A stretch of DNA of 64,000 nt from JAJDXW01 sp965214795. Lineage in GTDB: Bacteria > Pseudomonadota > Gammaproteobacteria > HK1. Where the stretch lies: assembly GCA_965214795.1 (NCBI GenBank), contig OZ243976.1, forward strand, positions 1,240,001 through 1,304,000. Direction: 5' to 3'. This document shows, one piece after another, positions 1 through 8,204 of this stretch (positions are counted from its first letter, which is position 1; each line of letters starts with the position of its first letter). Under the pieces are notes generated by a model. It saw only the letters and a list, made by a program, of their open reading frames with translations. It did not search any database and was not told the DNA's origin. The position numbers were made by a program, and so were the translations under genes.

Positions 1-495
1 CGGCCCGGAAAGGATGGCCTCGCGGTGACCGCCTTCCCGAGCGGGGTCGGGGCCATTCCCGTCGAGGTCACGGAGTGCGAATCGCCCCTCGTCTTCTGGC
101 GCAAGGAGTTCCTGCCCGATTCGGGCGGCGCGGGCGCCTTTCGAGGCGGGCTCGGCCAGGTCATCGAGGTCGGGAACACCGAGGAGCAGCCCTTCACCGT
201 CTCGGCCGCCACCTTCGACCGGATGAGGAACCCGCCGCGCGGCCGTGACGGCGGCCGGCCGGGCAGGAACGGGGTCGCGCGCCTCGCATCCGGGCCGCGG
301 TTCACCGACAAGGCGGTCCACACCATCCCGCCCGGCGATCGGCTCGTCGTCGAGCTTCCGGGGGGCGGCGGCCTCGGCGACCCCCGGGAGCGGAGCGCGG
401 CGCTCGTCCGCGCGGACCTCGAGGCAGGTTACGTCTCCCGGGAAGGGGCGAAGCGCGACTACGGCTACGAGCAGGGGCCGGAGAGGCCGGATTGA
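1..495 (+). CDS. Hydantoinase B / 5-oxoprolinase B-type subunit, C-terminal part (partial)
   Basis: This is the C-terminal 164 residues of an open frame that enters from the left edge. The segment with EVTECESPLVFWRKEFLPDS, a GGLGQ run and the ending VELPGGGGLGDPRER is typical of the end of HyuB-type (N-methylhydantoinase/5-oxoprolinase beta) subunits. Those subunits work with a HyuA ATPase subunit in ATP-dependent opening of cyclic amides such as hydantoins or 5-oxoproline. The catalytic part lies outside the window, so the substrate cannot be judged. The complete HyuB at 41135-43018 ends in a similar GGGYGDP motif, so this is a second paralogue in the neighbourhood. The following genes run in the same direction. 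Confidence 0.75.
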   Translation, partial: RPGKDGLAVTAFPSGVGAIPVEVTECESPLVFWRKEFLPDSGGAGAFRGGLGQVIEVGNTEEQPFTVSAATFDRMRNPPRGRDGGRPGRNGVARLASGPRFTDKAVHTIPPGDRLVVELPGGGGLGDPRERSAALVRADLEAGYVSREGAKRDYGYEQGPERPD

Positions 496-628
496 GCCTT
501 CCGGCGCGGCCTTCCTCGATGGCGGAGCGGCCGGCGCCGGCGCGGCCGCGGTCGATCACGGTCCTCATCGCCGCCGCCGCTACCGCCGCCGCCGCGGCCA
601 CCGTCCCCGCCGCGCCGGAGGCCTGACC

Positions 629-1102
629 ATGGACGACGGACGCGCCCACATCTGCTCGGTCGCCATCGACCGCCCCCCCGTGGCCGCCATGGACTTCCTG
701 CGGGCGCCGGAGAACCTTGCGTCCTGGGCGGTCGGCATGGGTGAGACGACGCTCCACCCCGACGGCACGGTCGAAGGCGCCTTCCCGGAGACGAAGCGGC
801 CGATCTGGGCCCGCATCGACGCGGACCCCGACCGCGGGACCGCTCTGTTTCACCTCGGCCCCGACCCCGGCACTCTCGTCCCCCGCATCATGGTCCGGGT
901 CGTCGCCGGGAGCGACCTCGGGGGCGACCCGGAGTCGTGCGTCGTCTCCCTCGTCGCGTGGCGCGAGGCCACCATGGACGACACCCGCTGGGAGGGCCTC
1001 AAGTCCGGCCATGAACGCGAGATCCGGGAGCTCAAGCGCCTCGTCGAATCCGCCGTCCCCCCGCCGGCGAGGCCGCCGATCGAAAGGGCTTCGGATCCCT
1101 GA
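629..1102 (+). CDS. Small SRPBCC/polyketide cyclase-like protein
   Basis: A 157-residue protein starting at an ATG 134 bases after the HyuB-like stop. Sequence around residues 16-60 (DFLRAPENLASWAVGMGE, then a beta-rich stretch) resembles the start of SRPBCC/START-like ligand-binding domains, where a helix is followed by a sheet around a hydrophobic pocket. A charged helix (WEGLKSGHEREIRELKRL) sits near the C-terminus, as is usual in that fold. There is no signal peptide or membrane segment, so it is probably cytoplasmic. It lies between HyuB and the oxidoreductase fusion and is probably part of the same catabolic unit. The family assignment is by pattern only. An upstream extension in the same frame is low-complexity and unlikely to be translated. 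Confidence 0.5.
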   Translation: MDDGRAHICSVAIDRPPVAAMDFLRAPENLASWAVGMGETTLHPDGTVEGAFPETKRPIWARIDADPDRGTALFHLGPDPGTLVPRIMVRVVAGSDLGGDPESCVVSLVAWREATMDDTRWEGLKSGHEREIRELKRLVESAVPPPARPPIERASDP

Positions 1103-1288
1103 CCCGACGCACGCGCGGACGGTGTGGAGCCTGCCCCGCTCGGGCGGGTGTCGGGGCATGCTTTCGGTCAGCCGGTATACGGCCTCCTCCCGTATCGCAA
1201 GGCGCCGCTCGGCGACCTGCGGTCCGCGGCCCTGTCGGCCCGCCGGCGTGAAGCGGCCCAAGGAGGCCGGTGCGGTGGCCGTCCGGCG

Positions 1289-4200
1289 ATGGAGATCACT
1301 CCCGAGGGATCATTCCCGGTGACACACGCCTCCTCGCGCTCCCTTCGCCTGCGCACCTCCGGGGTCGTCCCGCGGGGTGCGCACATCTCGATCGAATTCG
1401 AGGGCCGCCCGGTCCCGGCCCTCGAGGGCGAGACGGTGGCCGCGGCCCTCACCGCTGCGGGCATCGCGGCGCTTCGCCGGTCGCGGAACGGCGAGCCTCG
1501 CGGCGTCTTCTGCGGCATGGGGGTGTGCTACGAGTGCCTGGTGATCGTGGACCGCCGCCCCGGACAGCGGGCGTGCATGACCCGGGTGCGGGACGGAATG
1601 GAGGTTGCCGTCCATCGCGACGACCCGGCGCCGTTCCGTGCGGCGGGGAGGGCTCCCCTGTCCTCGCCCCCCGCGGACCGGCGGTCGGATGCGGATCGGG
1701 ACCTCGTCATCGTCGGGGCCGGCCCGGCCGGGCTCGCGGCGGCCGCGGCCGCCGCCCGCGCCGGGGTGCTCGCCACCGTTCTCGACGAGCGGCCGGAGCC
1801 GGGTGGCCAGTACTTCAAGCAGCTCGCCCCGAGCCACCGCTTCGCGACGCGGCGGGCGCGCGACCGCCAGTTCGCATCCGGTGCCGATCTGATTGCGCAG
1901 GTCCGAGCCGCGGGAGTGGAGATCGTCAGCTCGGCCACGGTGTGGAGCGCCCACCCCGGGGGGCGCGAAACGGGCGCGGGGTCGAGGCCGAGGGCGGCGG
2001 AAGTGGAGGTCCTCGTCGAGGGGAGCGCGCGCCGGATCCGTGCGCACCAGCTCATCATCGCGTCCGGGGCGTACGAGCGGGCGCATCCCGTTCCCGGCTG
2101 GACGCTGCCCGGGGTCATGACCACCGGCGCGGCGCAGACCCTCGCTCGGGCCTACCGGGTCGCTCCGGGCGGGCGGGTGCTCATCGCGGGCAACGGGCCG
2201 CTCAATCTGCAGGTAGCCTGCGAGCTGGCGGCGGGAGGGGTCGCGGTGGCGGCGGTCGCGGAGGCGGCGCCCTTCCCGGGGTCCCGGCCGCACGCGGCCC
2301 TCGCCGCGCTGCGTCATTCGCCGGAACTCGTTGCAAGGGGCATCGCGTACCTGTCCTCCCTCCTGCGCCGTCGCGTGCCGGTACTGCATCGGCACGTCCT
2401 GGTGCGGGTCGAAGGGGGTTCGGAACGGGTCGAACGCGCGGTTCTCGCCCGGATCGACCCTGGCGGCAACGTCGTTTCGGGGAGCGAGCGGGCCTTCGAG
2501 GTGGATGCGGTGTGTGTGGGCTACGGCTTTCACCCCTCGACCGAGCTCGCCCGGCTGCTCGGTTGCGAGCATCACTGGACTCACGGTGCGGGAGGGCCGG
2601 CGGTCACCCGGGACGACGACTCCGAGACCTCCCTCTCCGGCGTATTCGCCCCCGGCGACGGGGGAGGGCCGGGCGGTGCGCAGGCGGCCCTCGCCGAGGG
2701 CACCCTCGCCGGGCTCGCCGCCGCCCGCAACCTCGGCCGGCCGCTCCCGCCGCCCCTCGAGGCGCTCCGGCGGTCCGCCCGCGGGGAGCGGGATCGTGCC
2801 CGGCGGTTTCAGACCGCTCTCCGGAGGCTCTTCGAGGCGCCCTCCGAGCCTCCCGGCTTCATCGGAGACGGGGTGACGGTCTGTCGCTGCGAATCGGTCA
2901 CCGCCGGGGCGCTCCGAACGCGCATCGCGGCCGGTGCCGACGAGTCGGGGGCGCTCAAGCGCCTCACCCGAGCCGGCATGGGCCGGTGTCAGGCTCGCTA
3001 TTGCGGACCGCGCGTCGCCGCGTGGTGCGCGGCCGCCCGCGGCGAGGCCCCCGATCCGTCCCGCCTCTTCGCGCCGCGCTTCCCGGTGAAGCCGGTACCC
3101 GCCGCCGCGCTCGCTCGCGAGAAGCCGGAATGGAGACACGACGCGCAGGGCGAGGACCTGCCTCGCGCGGGACCGCGCAAGGCGGGCGCCGCAACCCCTC
3201 GCTCATCTGTCGAGGAGGCGGCCGTCGCCATCGTCGGGGCCGGCCTCGTCGGCATCTCGACCGCCTGGGAGCTCGCCCGCGACGGGGTGGACGCCATCCT
3301 CATCGAGCGCGACCAGCCGAACGCTCACGCATCGGGCAACAATGCGGGCTCCCTCCACGTGCAGCTTCTTGCCTATGACGCGGGTGGTGGGCCCGCCTCC
3401 GATCCGGGGCTGCCCGCCGCGCAAGCCCTGCCGCTTCAGCGCGAGTCCGCCCGCCTCTGGCCGAAGGTGGCGGAGGCCCTGGGGGCGGACCTCGAGATCC
3501 GCCGAACCGGGGGCCTCATGGTGGCCGAGACCGGCGAGCAGATGGCCGGACTCGCCCGCAAGGCGGCGCTCGAGGCCCGCTTCGGAACCCCGGTCGAGGT
3601 GATCGGCCAGGGCGCGCTCCGCGACCTCGCCCCCCATCTCTCCGAAAAGCTGGTCGGGGCCGCGTACTGCGCCGAGGAAGGCAAGATGAGTCCGCTCCGG
3701 GCCGGCCCGGCGGTGCTCGAAGCGGCCCTCTCGGCCGGCGTCCGCCTCTTCCGGGAGACCGAAGTGCTCGCCATCGAGCGTTCCGGTTCCGCTTTCGTCC
3801 TGCGCACGACGCGCGGCGCCTTTCGCGCGGGGCGCGTGCTCAACGCCGCCGGCGGATGGGCGCCGCGGGTGGCCGCCATGCTGGGGGTCTCGCTGCCGGT
3901 CCGGGCGAGCCCCATCCAGCTCGTCGTGACGGAGACCGCGCCGCCGCTTCTCCGTCATCTTCTCGCTTACGCCGACCGGCACCTCACCCTGAAGCAGATG
4001 GACGCGGGGAACCTCGTCATCGGCGGCGGCTGGCCGTCCGAGCTGGAGCCGGCCACCGAGCGCGCCCGGGTCCGGCGCGAGAGTGTCGAGGGGAACCTCT
4101 GGGTGGCCGATCGGGTGCTGCCGGCCCTCCGGTCGCTCCACGTGGTGCGCACCTGGGCGGCCATGAACGTGATGACCGACGGCGCTCCCATCCTCGGGGA

Positions 4201-4348
4201 GGTGCCCGGTGTCCCCGGCTTCTTCAGCGCGACCACCGTGAACGGGCTGACCCTCGCCCCGATCCTCGGCCGCATCAACGCGGATCTTCTGCGCACCGGG
4301 CGGACCGGTCGCGAGCTGGCTCCGTTCACGCTCGACCGGTTCCACTGA
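1289..4348 (+). CDS. HcnA-HcnB-HcnC-like triple fusion: (2Fe-2S)/FAD amino acid (opine or D-hydroxyproline-type) dehydrogenase
   Basis: A 1019-residue polypeptide that joins three proteins usually encoded separately. Residues about 30-115 form a ferredoxin-like domain with Cys75, Cys80, Cys83 and Cys96 as the [2Fe-2S] set. Residues about 137-630 are an FAD/NAD oxidoreductase (VGAGPAG near 142) carrying a BFD-like second cluster site (CRC near 531, then CQARYC near 566). Residues about 645-1019 are a D-amino-acid oxidase-type flavoprotein (VGAGLVG near 649). Hydrogen cyanide synthase, nopaline/octopine oxidase and D-hydroxyproline dehydrogenase share this three-part design; they oxidise a C-N bond and pass electrons to the membrane chain. 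The next gene is a DapA-family lyase, as in hydroxyproline catabolism. The start is uncertain: ATG 1289 follows AGGAGG, while GTG 1319 is an alternative just before the ferredoxin domain. Confidence 0.85.
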   Translation: MEITPEGSFPVTHASSRSLRLRTSGVVPRGAHISIEFEGRPVPALEGETVAAALTAAGIAALRRSRNGEPRGVFCGMGVCYECLVIVDRRPGQRACMTRVRDGMEVAVHRDDPAPFRAAGRAPLSSPPADRRSDADRDLVIVGAGPAGLAAAAAAARAGVLATVLDERPEPGGQYFKQLAPSHRFATRRARDRQFASGADLIAQVRAAGVEIVSSATVWSAHPGGRETGAGSRPRAAEVEVLVEGSARRIRAHQLIIASGAYERAHPVPGWTLPGVMTTGAAQTLARAYRVAPGGRVLIAGNGPLNLQVACELAAGGVAVAAVAEAAPFPGSRPHAALAALRHSPELVARGIAYLSSLLRRRVPVLHRHVLVRVEGGSERVERAVLARIDPGGNVVSGSERAFEVDAVCVGYGFHPSTELARLLGCEHHWTHGAGGPAVTRDDDSETSLSGVFAPGDGGGPGGAQAALAEGTLAGLAAARNLGRPLPPPLEALRRSARGERDRARRFQTALRRLFEAPSEPPGFIGDGVTVCRCESVTAGALRTRIAAGADESGALKRLTRAGMGRCQARYCGPRVAAWCAAARGEAPDPSRLFAPRFPVKPVPAAALAREKPEWRHDAQGEDLPRAGPRKAGAATPRSSVEEAAVAIVGAGLVGISTAWELARDGVDAILIERDQPNAHASGNNAGSLHVQLLAYDAGGGPASDPGLPAAQALPLQRESARLWPKVAEALGADLEIRRTGGLMVAETGEQMAGLARKAALEARFGTPVEVIGQGALRDLAPHLSEKLVGAAYCAEEGKMSPLRAGPAVLEAALSAGVRLFRETEVLAIERSGSAFVLRTTRGAFRAGRVLNAAGGWAPRVAAMLGVSLPVRASPIQLVVTETAPPLLRHLLAYADRHLTLKQMDAGNLVIGGGWPSELEPATERARVRRESVEGNLWVADRVLPALRSLHVVRTWAAMNVMTDGAPILGEVPGVPGFFSATTVNGLTLAPILGRINADLLRTGRTGRELAPFTLDRFH

Positions 4349-4382
4349 CGCCCGCGCCGGCGGTTGCGCCCGCCCCGGCGGT

Positions 4383-4400
4383 CCGACCCCGCGGGGTCGG
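4383..4400. other. Perfect 18-bp palindrome
   Basis: The 18 bases CCGACCCCGCGGGGTCGG read the same on both strands, in the 162-base gap between the fusion oxidoreductase and the first DapA-family gene. No T-run follows, so a classic terminator is not supported. It could be an operator or an RNA hairpin that partly separates the two genes. Confidence 0.4.
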
Positions 4401-4510
4401 TGCGATCACGGTCGAGTGACGGATATGGTCCCTTTTGAATTGTCACCGGGATTCGGGCAAGGTGGCCGCGTTCCCGTTCCGGGCGCACCTTCGCTTGGAG
4501 GCCCTGCGAA

Positions 4511-5416
4511 ATGAAGAAGCTCCGCGGCACCTATACCGTGATCGTCACCCCGTTTTCCGAGGACGGGTCCGCCGTCGACGAGCGGATGCTCCGCTGGCTC
4601 GTGAACTACCAGATCGGGGAGGGGATCCACGGCCTCATCCCGCTCGCGAGCAACGGGGAGCTCCTGTCGCTTGCCGACGAGGAGCGCTACGAGGTCGCGC
4701 GCATCACCATCGAGCAGGCCGCGGGCCGGGTGCCGGTGGTGGTCGGCACCACGCACGAGAGCACCGACTTCGCGATCCGCTACACGCGCGACGCGGAGGC
4801 CCTCGGAGCCGATGCGGCCATGGTGATGACCCCGTACTACGCCTGGCTCGACGAGGAGGAGATCTACACCCACTTCCGGCGGATTGCGGAGGCGGTGTCC
4901 ATCCCCATCATGCTGTACAACCACCCGGCCTCGACGGTCCTCGACATGATGCCCCCGCTCGTCGCCCGCCTCGCCGAGATCGACAACATCTCCTACATCA
5001 AGGAGTCCACCACCGATACGCGCCGGGTGTACCGGATCAACGAGCTTTGCGGTGACCGGATGACGGTGTTCGCGGGCTATCTCGGCTACGAGTCGTTCAT
5101 GGTCGGGGCCGAAGGGTGGGTGTCGGTCTGCGCGAACGTCATGCCCCGCGAATCGGCCCGGATGTTCGAGCTCGCGGTGGACGAGAACGATCGGGAGGGC
5201 GCCTGGGCGATCTTCCGGGAGCTGGTTCAGATCATCGACTGGCTCGGCGACCATCTCTATGCGCACGGGATGAAGGCGGCGTTCGAGCTCCTCGGCCGGG
5301 GCATGGGGCCGCCGCGCCCCCCGCGCCTCCCCCTTCCGCCGGCCAAGGTCGAAGAGCTGCGGGTGGTGATGGACCGGCTCGGGCTGTTCGATCGGGAGCT
5401 GCCCGCGGTCGGATGA
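4511..5416 (+). CDS. DapA-family (dihydrodipicolinate synthase/N-acetylneuraminate lyase) class I aldolase, copy 1
   Basis: A 301-residue TIM-barrel lyase of the DHDPS/NAL family. A GGAG ribosome site lies just before ATG 4511. The family pocket motif appears as ASNGEL (usually GTTGE), followed by the conserved Tyr in MLYNHP (about residue 136) and the Schiff-base Lys in YIKES (about residue 163). The frame is full length. Family members cleave or deaminate 2-oxo acids or pyrroline carboxylates through a lysine Schiff base. Genuine DapA is a lone biosynthetic gene, whereas this one sits between an FAD dehydrogenase and an amidohydrolase, so a catabolic role like pyrroline-4-hydroxy-2-carboxylate deaminase is more likely. 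A second family member lies at 7234-8130. Confidence 0.85.
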   Translation: MKKLRGTYTVIVTPFSEDGSAVDERMLRWLVNYQIGEGIHGLIPLASNGELLSLADEERYEVARITIEQAAGRVPVVVGTTHESTDFAIRYTRDAEALGADAAMVMTPYYAWLDEEEIYTHFRRIAEAVSIPIMLYNHPASTVLDMMPPLVARLAEIDNISYIKESTTDTRRVYRINELCGDRMTVFAGYLGYESFMVGAEGWVSVCANVMPRESARMFELAVDENDREGAWAIFRELVQIIDWLGDHLYAHGMKAAFELLGRGMGPPRPPRLPLPPAKVEELRVVMDRLGLFDRELPAVG

Positions 5417-5458
5417 CCGCCGGGCGGAACGGGTGGCGGCGACGAGGCGTGCCGTGCG

Positions 5459-6991
5459 GTGCCGGGAGGGACGGTGGCCGGCCTGAGCGCACAGGGCGTT
5501 CAGGTCGTCCGGGGAGGCCGCGTGCTCGACGGAGCAGGCCGTGGCGGCGATCGCGCCGACATCCTGATCAGCGGCGACACCATCCGCGCCGTCGGCCCGC
5601 CGGGCATGGCCGTTCCCGAACATGCGGCGGAGGTGGACGCGGGGGATCGACTCATCCTTCCCGGTCTCGTCAACGCTCACACGCATGGCGACGCCACCCT
5701 CGCCAAGGGGCTCGGTGACCGCTGGACCCTCGAGCTCCTGCTCAACGCGGCGCCGATGCGCCAGCGCGGCGTGCGGTTGTCGGACAAGGCGCTCGCCGCG
5801 CGGCTCGCGGCCACGGAGATGGTGCAAAACGGCATCACCTCCTGCTACGACCTCTTCTCGGAGTTCCCCGCTCCCACCCCCGAGGGGCTCGAGGCGGTCG
5901 CCGGCGCCTATGCCGAGGTGGGGGTCCGGGCGGTGGTCGCCCCGCTCATGGCGGATCGGAGCTTCTGGCGGGCGGTGCCCGGTCTCTTCGGGGCGTTGCC
6001 CGACGACCTTCAGCGAGCGGTGGACGGGCTCGCCGGGGTGTCCGGCGAGGCGGCGCTCGAGCGTTGCCGGCTCGCGTTCAGGCGATGGAGCTTCGACCGC
6101 GACACGGCGCGGCTCGCCCTCGCACCGACCATCCCCCACCACTGCGAGGCCGACTTCTTTCGCGCCTGCCGCGACCTGGCCGCGGAGCACGGGGCCGGCA
6201 TTCAGACCCACGTCGCGGAGTCGAAGGTGCAGGCGTTGGCCGGAGCACGCAAGTTCGGCAAGACCCTCGTCGCGCACCTCGACGATCTTGGCGTCCTGGG
6301 GCCGAGCTTCACCGCCGCCCACGCGGTGTGGGTGGACGACGACGACCTCGCGCGCCTCAAGGACCGGGGTGCGGCCATCGCCCACAATCCGACGAGCAAC
6401 CTGCGTCTCGGGGTCGGTCTCGCGCGCGTCGAGGCAATGCGGCGCCGGGGGCTCCCGGTGGGGCTCGGAACCGATACGAGCACCTGCTCCGACGCGCTCA
6501 ACCTGTTCGAGGCGATGCGGCTCGCGGTCCATGCGAGCCGCGCGCAGTCGCCGGACCCCGGCCGCTGGCTCGGCGCGGAGGATGCGATCGAGATGGCCAC
6601 CATCGGCGGGGCTCGGGCGCTCGGGATGGAGGATCGAATCGGCCGCCTCGCTCCCGGCTATCTCGCCGACCTCGTGTTTCTGGACCTCGGCGCGGTGAGC
6701 TACCTGCCCCTCCACCATCCCGCCCGCCAGGTGGTGTTCGCGGAGAACGGGGCGAACGTCGACAGTGTCATGGTCGGCGGGCGGTTCGTGTACCGCGCCC
6801 GCCGGCACCTCACCGTCGATGTCGCCCGCCTCCGCGCCGAGGCGGCGGAGGCGCATGAGCGGCTCGAGAGGGCGAACCTCGAATCGAGGGACCTCGTGCG
6901 GCGCCTCGAGCCCGCGGTGAGCGCATTTTGCATCGGACTCTGCCGGGAGCCGTTCCCCGTTCACCGCTATGCCGACGCGGGCGTCTCCTGA
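5459..6991 (+). CDS. ATZ/TRZ-type metal-dependent amidohydrolase
   Basis: A 510-residue amidohydrolase-superfamily protein of the chlorohydrolase/guanine deaminase branch. Metal ligands are visible in order: HxH in GLVNAHTHGD (about residues 66-71), the His in IQTHVAES, the His in TAAHAVWVDD and the Asp in GLGTDTS. The run AHNPTSNLRLG is a family hallmark. Such enzymes hydrolyse C-N or C-Cl bonds on rings, or deaminate aminopurines and similar heterocycles, with one bound metal in the cytoplasm. Its position between two DapA-family lyases suggests it opens or deaminates the substrate of this pathway. The start is GTG 5459; GTG 5474, just after GGGAGGG, is an alternative. Confidence 0.85.
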   Translation: MPGGTVAGLSAQGVQVVRGGRVLDGAGRGGDRADILISGDTIRAVGPPGMAVPEHAAEVDAGDRLILPGLVNAHTHGDATLAKGLGDRWTLELLLNAAPMRQRGVRLSDKALAARLAATEMVQNGITSCYDLFSEFPAPTPEGLEAVAGAYAEVGVRAVVAPLMADRSFWRAVPGLFGALPDDLQRAVDGLAGVSGEAALERCRLAFRRWSFDRDTARLALAPTIPHHCEADFFRACRDLAAEHGAGIQTHVAESKVQALAGARKFGKTLVAHLDDLGVLGPSFTAAHAVWVDDDDLARLKDRGAAIAHNPTSNLRLGVGLARVEAMRRRGLPVGLGTDTSTCSDALNLFEAMRLAVHASRAQSPDPGRWLGAEDAIEMATIGGARALGMEDRIGRLAPGYLADLVFLDLGAVSYLPLHHPARQVVFAENGANVDSVMVGGRFVYRARRHLTVDVARLRAEAAEAHERLERANLESRDLVRRLEPAVSAFCIGLCREPFPVHRYADAGVS

Positions 6992-7018
6992 TCCGCTTTG
7001 CAGATCATCCGCGGCGGG

Positions 7019-7042
7019 AAGTCGGTGATTTTTCCGGGCTGA
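7019..7042 (+). repeat. Dispersed repeat core copy (AAGTCGGTGATTT type)
   Basis: The sequence AAGTCGGTGATTTTTCCGGG matches, with one base different, the core of a repeat family found at 38141-38163 in this orientation and at 37981 and 45132 in the opposite orientation. It lies in the 242-base gap between the amidohydrolase and the second DapA-family gene. The copies share up to about 85 bases elsewhere; here only the core is clear. Confidence 0.65.
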
Positions 7043-7233
7043 TCCGGGCACGGACCGCGCTCTTGCAGGGCGAGCCGAGCGACGCGGCGGCACCGCAACG
7101 GCCAGAGGTTGTAAAGCAGGATGACCAGTCCCGCCCTGGAAAGGGAGAAAGGGGCGGTTGCGGCCGGCCGGGAATTCCCGGAGTATCGAAGGAGACGGTC
7201 GCGGCCGGCGGCGAGAGCAGGGGAGAGGAGACG

Positions 7234-8130
7234 ATGGCCGAATTTCGCGGCAGCTTCACGGTGATGGTGACCCCGTTCCGCGAGGACGGGCGAGGGATCG
7301 ACGAGGCGGTCACCCGCCGCTTCGTGGACTGGCAGATCCGGGAAGGCGTGCCGGGCCTCATCCCGCTCGGAAGCACCGGCGAGTTCCTCTCCGTCACCGA
7401 GGACGAGCGCACCCGGCTCATCGAGATCCTCGTCGACCAGGCGAGGGGGCGCGTCCCCGTCGTCGCCGGCACCGCCGCGGAGTGGACGGATGTCGCAGTC
7501 CGCTACAGCCGGGAGGCGGAGCGACTCGGCGCCGACGGGGTGATGGTGGTGCCGCCCTTCTACAGCTCCCCGACCGAGGACGAGCTGTTCGAGCACTACC
7601 GCCGGATCGGCGAGGCGATCTCGATTCCGATCATGGTGTACAACAACCCCAACACCTCGAACGTGGACCTCCGCCCGGAGTTCGTGGCCCGCCTCGGCGA
7701 GATCGATGCGGTGCGGTACATCAAGGAGTCGAGCGGGGACATCTCGCGGGTCCGCGAGATCGCACGCCTGACCGATGGCCGGGTTACCGTCCTCGCCGGA
7801 TACCACGCCTACGACTCGATGGTCCTCGGGGCCGACGGCTGGGTCTCGGTGTGCGGCAACATCGTTCCGAGGCTCTCCGCCGATGTCTATCGCCTGACCG
7901 TGACGGAGGGCGACCTCGATCGCGGCCGGAAGGTGTACCATCGCTTGTTGCCACTGCTCGATGCCATCGCGGGCGATCTCTACGTGTCCGCCACCCGCGC
8001 CGGGATGGAGATGGTCGGAATGCCGGCGGGCGACCCGCGCCCGCCCCGCCTGCCCCTCCCCGACGGGCTGCGAAGCGCGATGCGGAGAGTGCTCGAGGAC
8101 CTTGGGGTCCTCACTGCGAGGGCGGCCTGA
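7234..8130 (+). CDS. DapA-family (DHDPS/NAL) class I aldolase, copy 2
   Basis: A 298-residue DHDPS/N-acetylneuraminate lyase-family protein. ATG 7234 is preceded by the strong ribosome site GGGAGAGGAG. The pocket motif is GSTGEF, closer to the standard GTTGE than copy 1. The conserved Tyr is in MVYNNP and the Schiff-base Lys in YIKES (about residue 163). It resembles copy 1 through most of its length (PRPPRLPLP near both C-termini), so the two are paralogues kept close together. It lies 74 bases before the TRAP binding protein gene. It probably acts on a 2-oxo acid or cyclic imine made upstream in the pathway. Biosynthetic DapA is possible but less likely given the context. Confidence 0.85.
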   Translation: MAEFRGSFTVMVTPFREDGRGIDEAVTRRFVDWQIREGVPGLIPLGSTGEFLSVTEDERTRLIEILVDQARGRVPVVAGTAAEWTDVAVRYSREAERLGADGVMVVPPFYSSPTEDELFEHYRRIGEAISIPIMVYNNPNTSNVDLRPEFVARLGEIDAVRYIKESSGDISRVREIARLTDGRVTVLAGYHAYDSMVLGADGWVSVCGNIVPRLSADVYRLTVTEGDLDRGRKVYHRLLPLLDAIAGDLYVSATRAGMEMVGMPAGDPRPPRLPLPDGLRSAMRRVLEDLGVLTARAA

Positions 8131-8204
8131 GGCTCGGGGGACGATTCGGTCCTCTGCGGCCCGCCGCCGGGTAATCGAAGTCCTTACCTGAAGGAGTGAA
8201 TTCC

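Noticed and set aside
1270..3378. A 702-codon frame on the + strand within the fusion oxidoreductase
   Set aside because: It overlaps the well-supported fusion gene in another frame and encodes Arg/Gly-rich low-complexity sequence.
4511..5416. Annotation as lysine-biosynthetic dapA
   Set aside because: The pocket motif is atypical (ASNGEL) and the neighbours are catabolic; the gene has a paralogue two genes away.
4406..7093. An 895-codon open frame on the minus strand
   Set aside because: It is antisense to the DapA-family and amidohydrolase genes, which have clear motifs. The product is His/Arg/Asp-rich with no recognisable fold.
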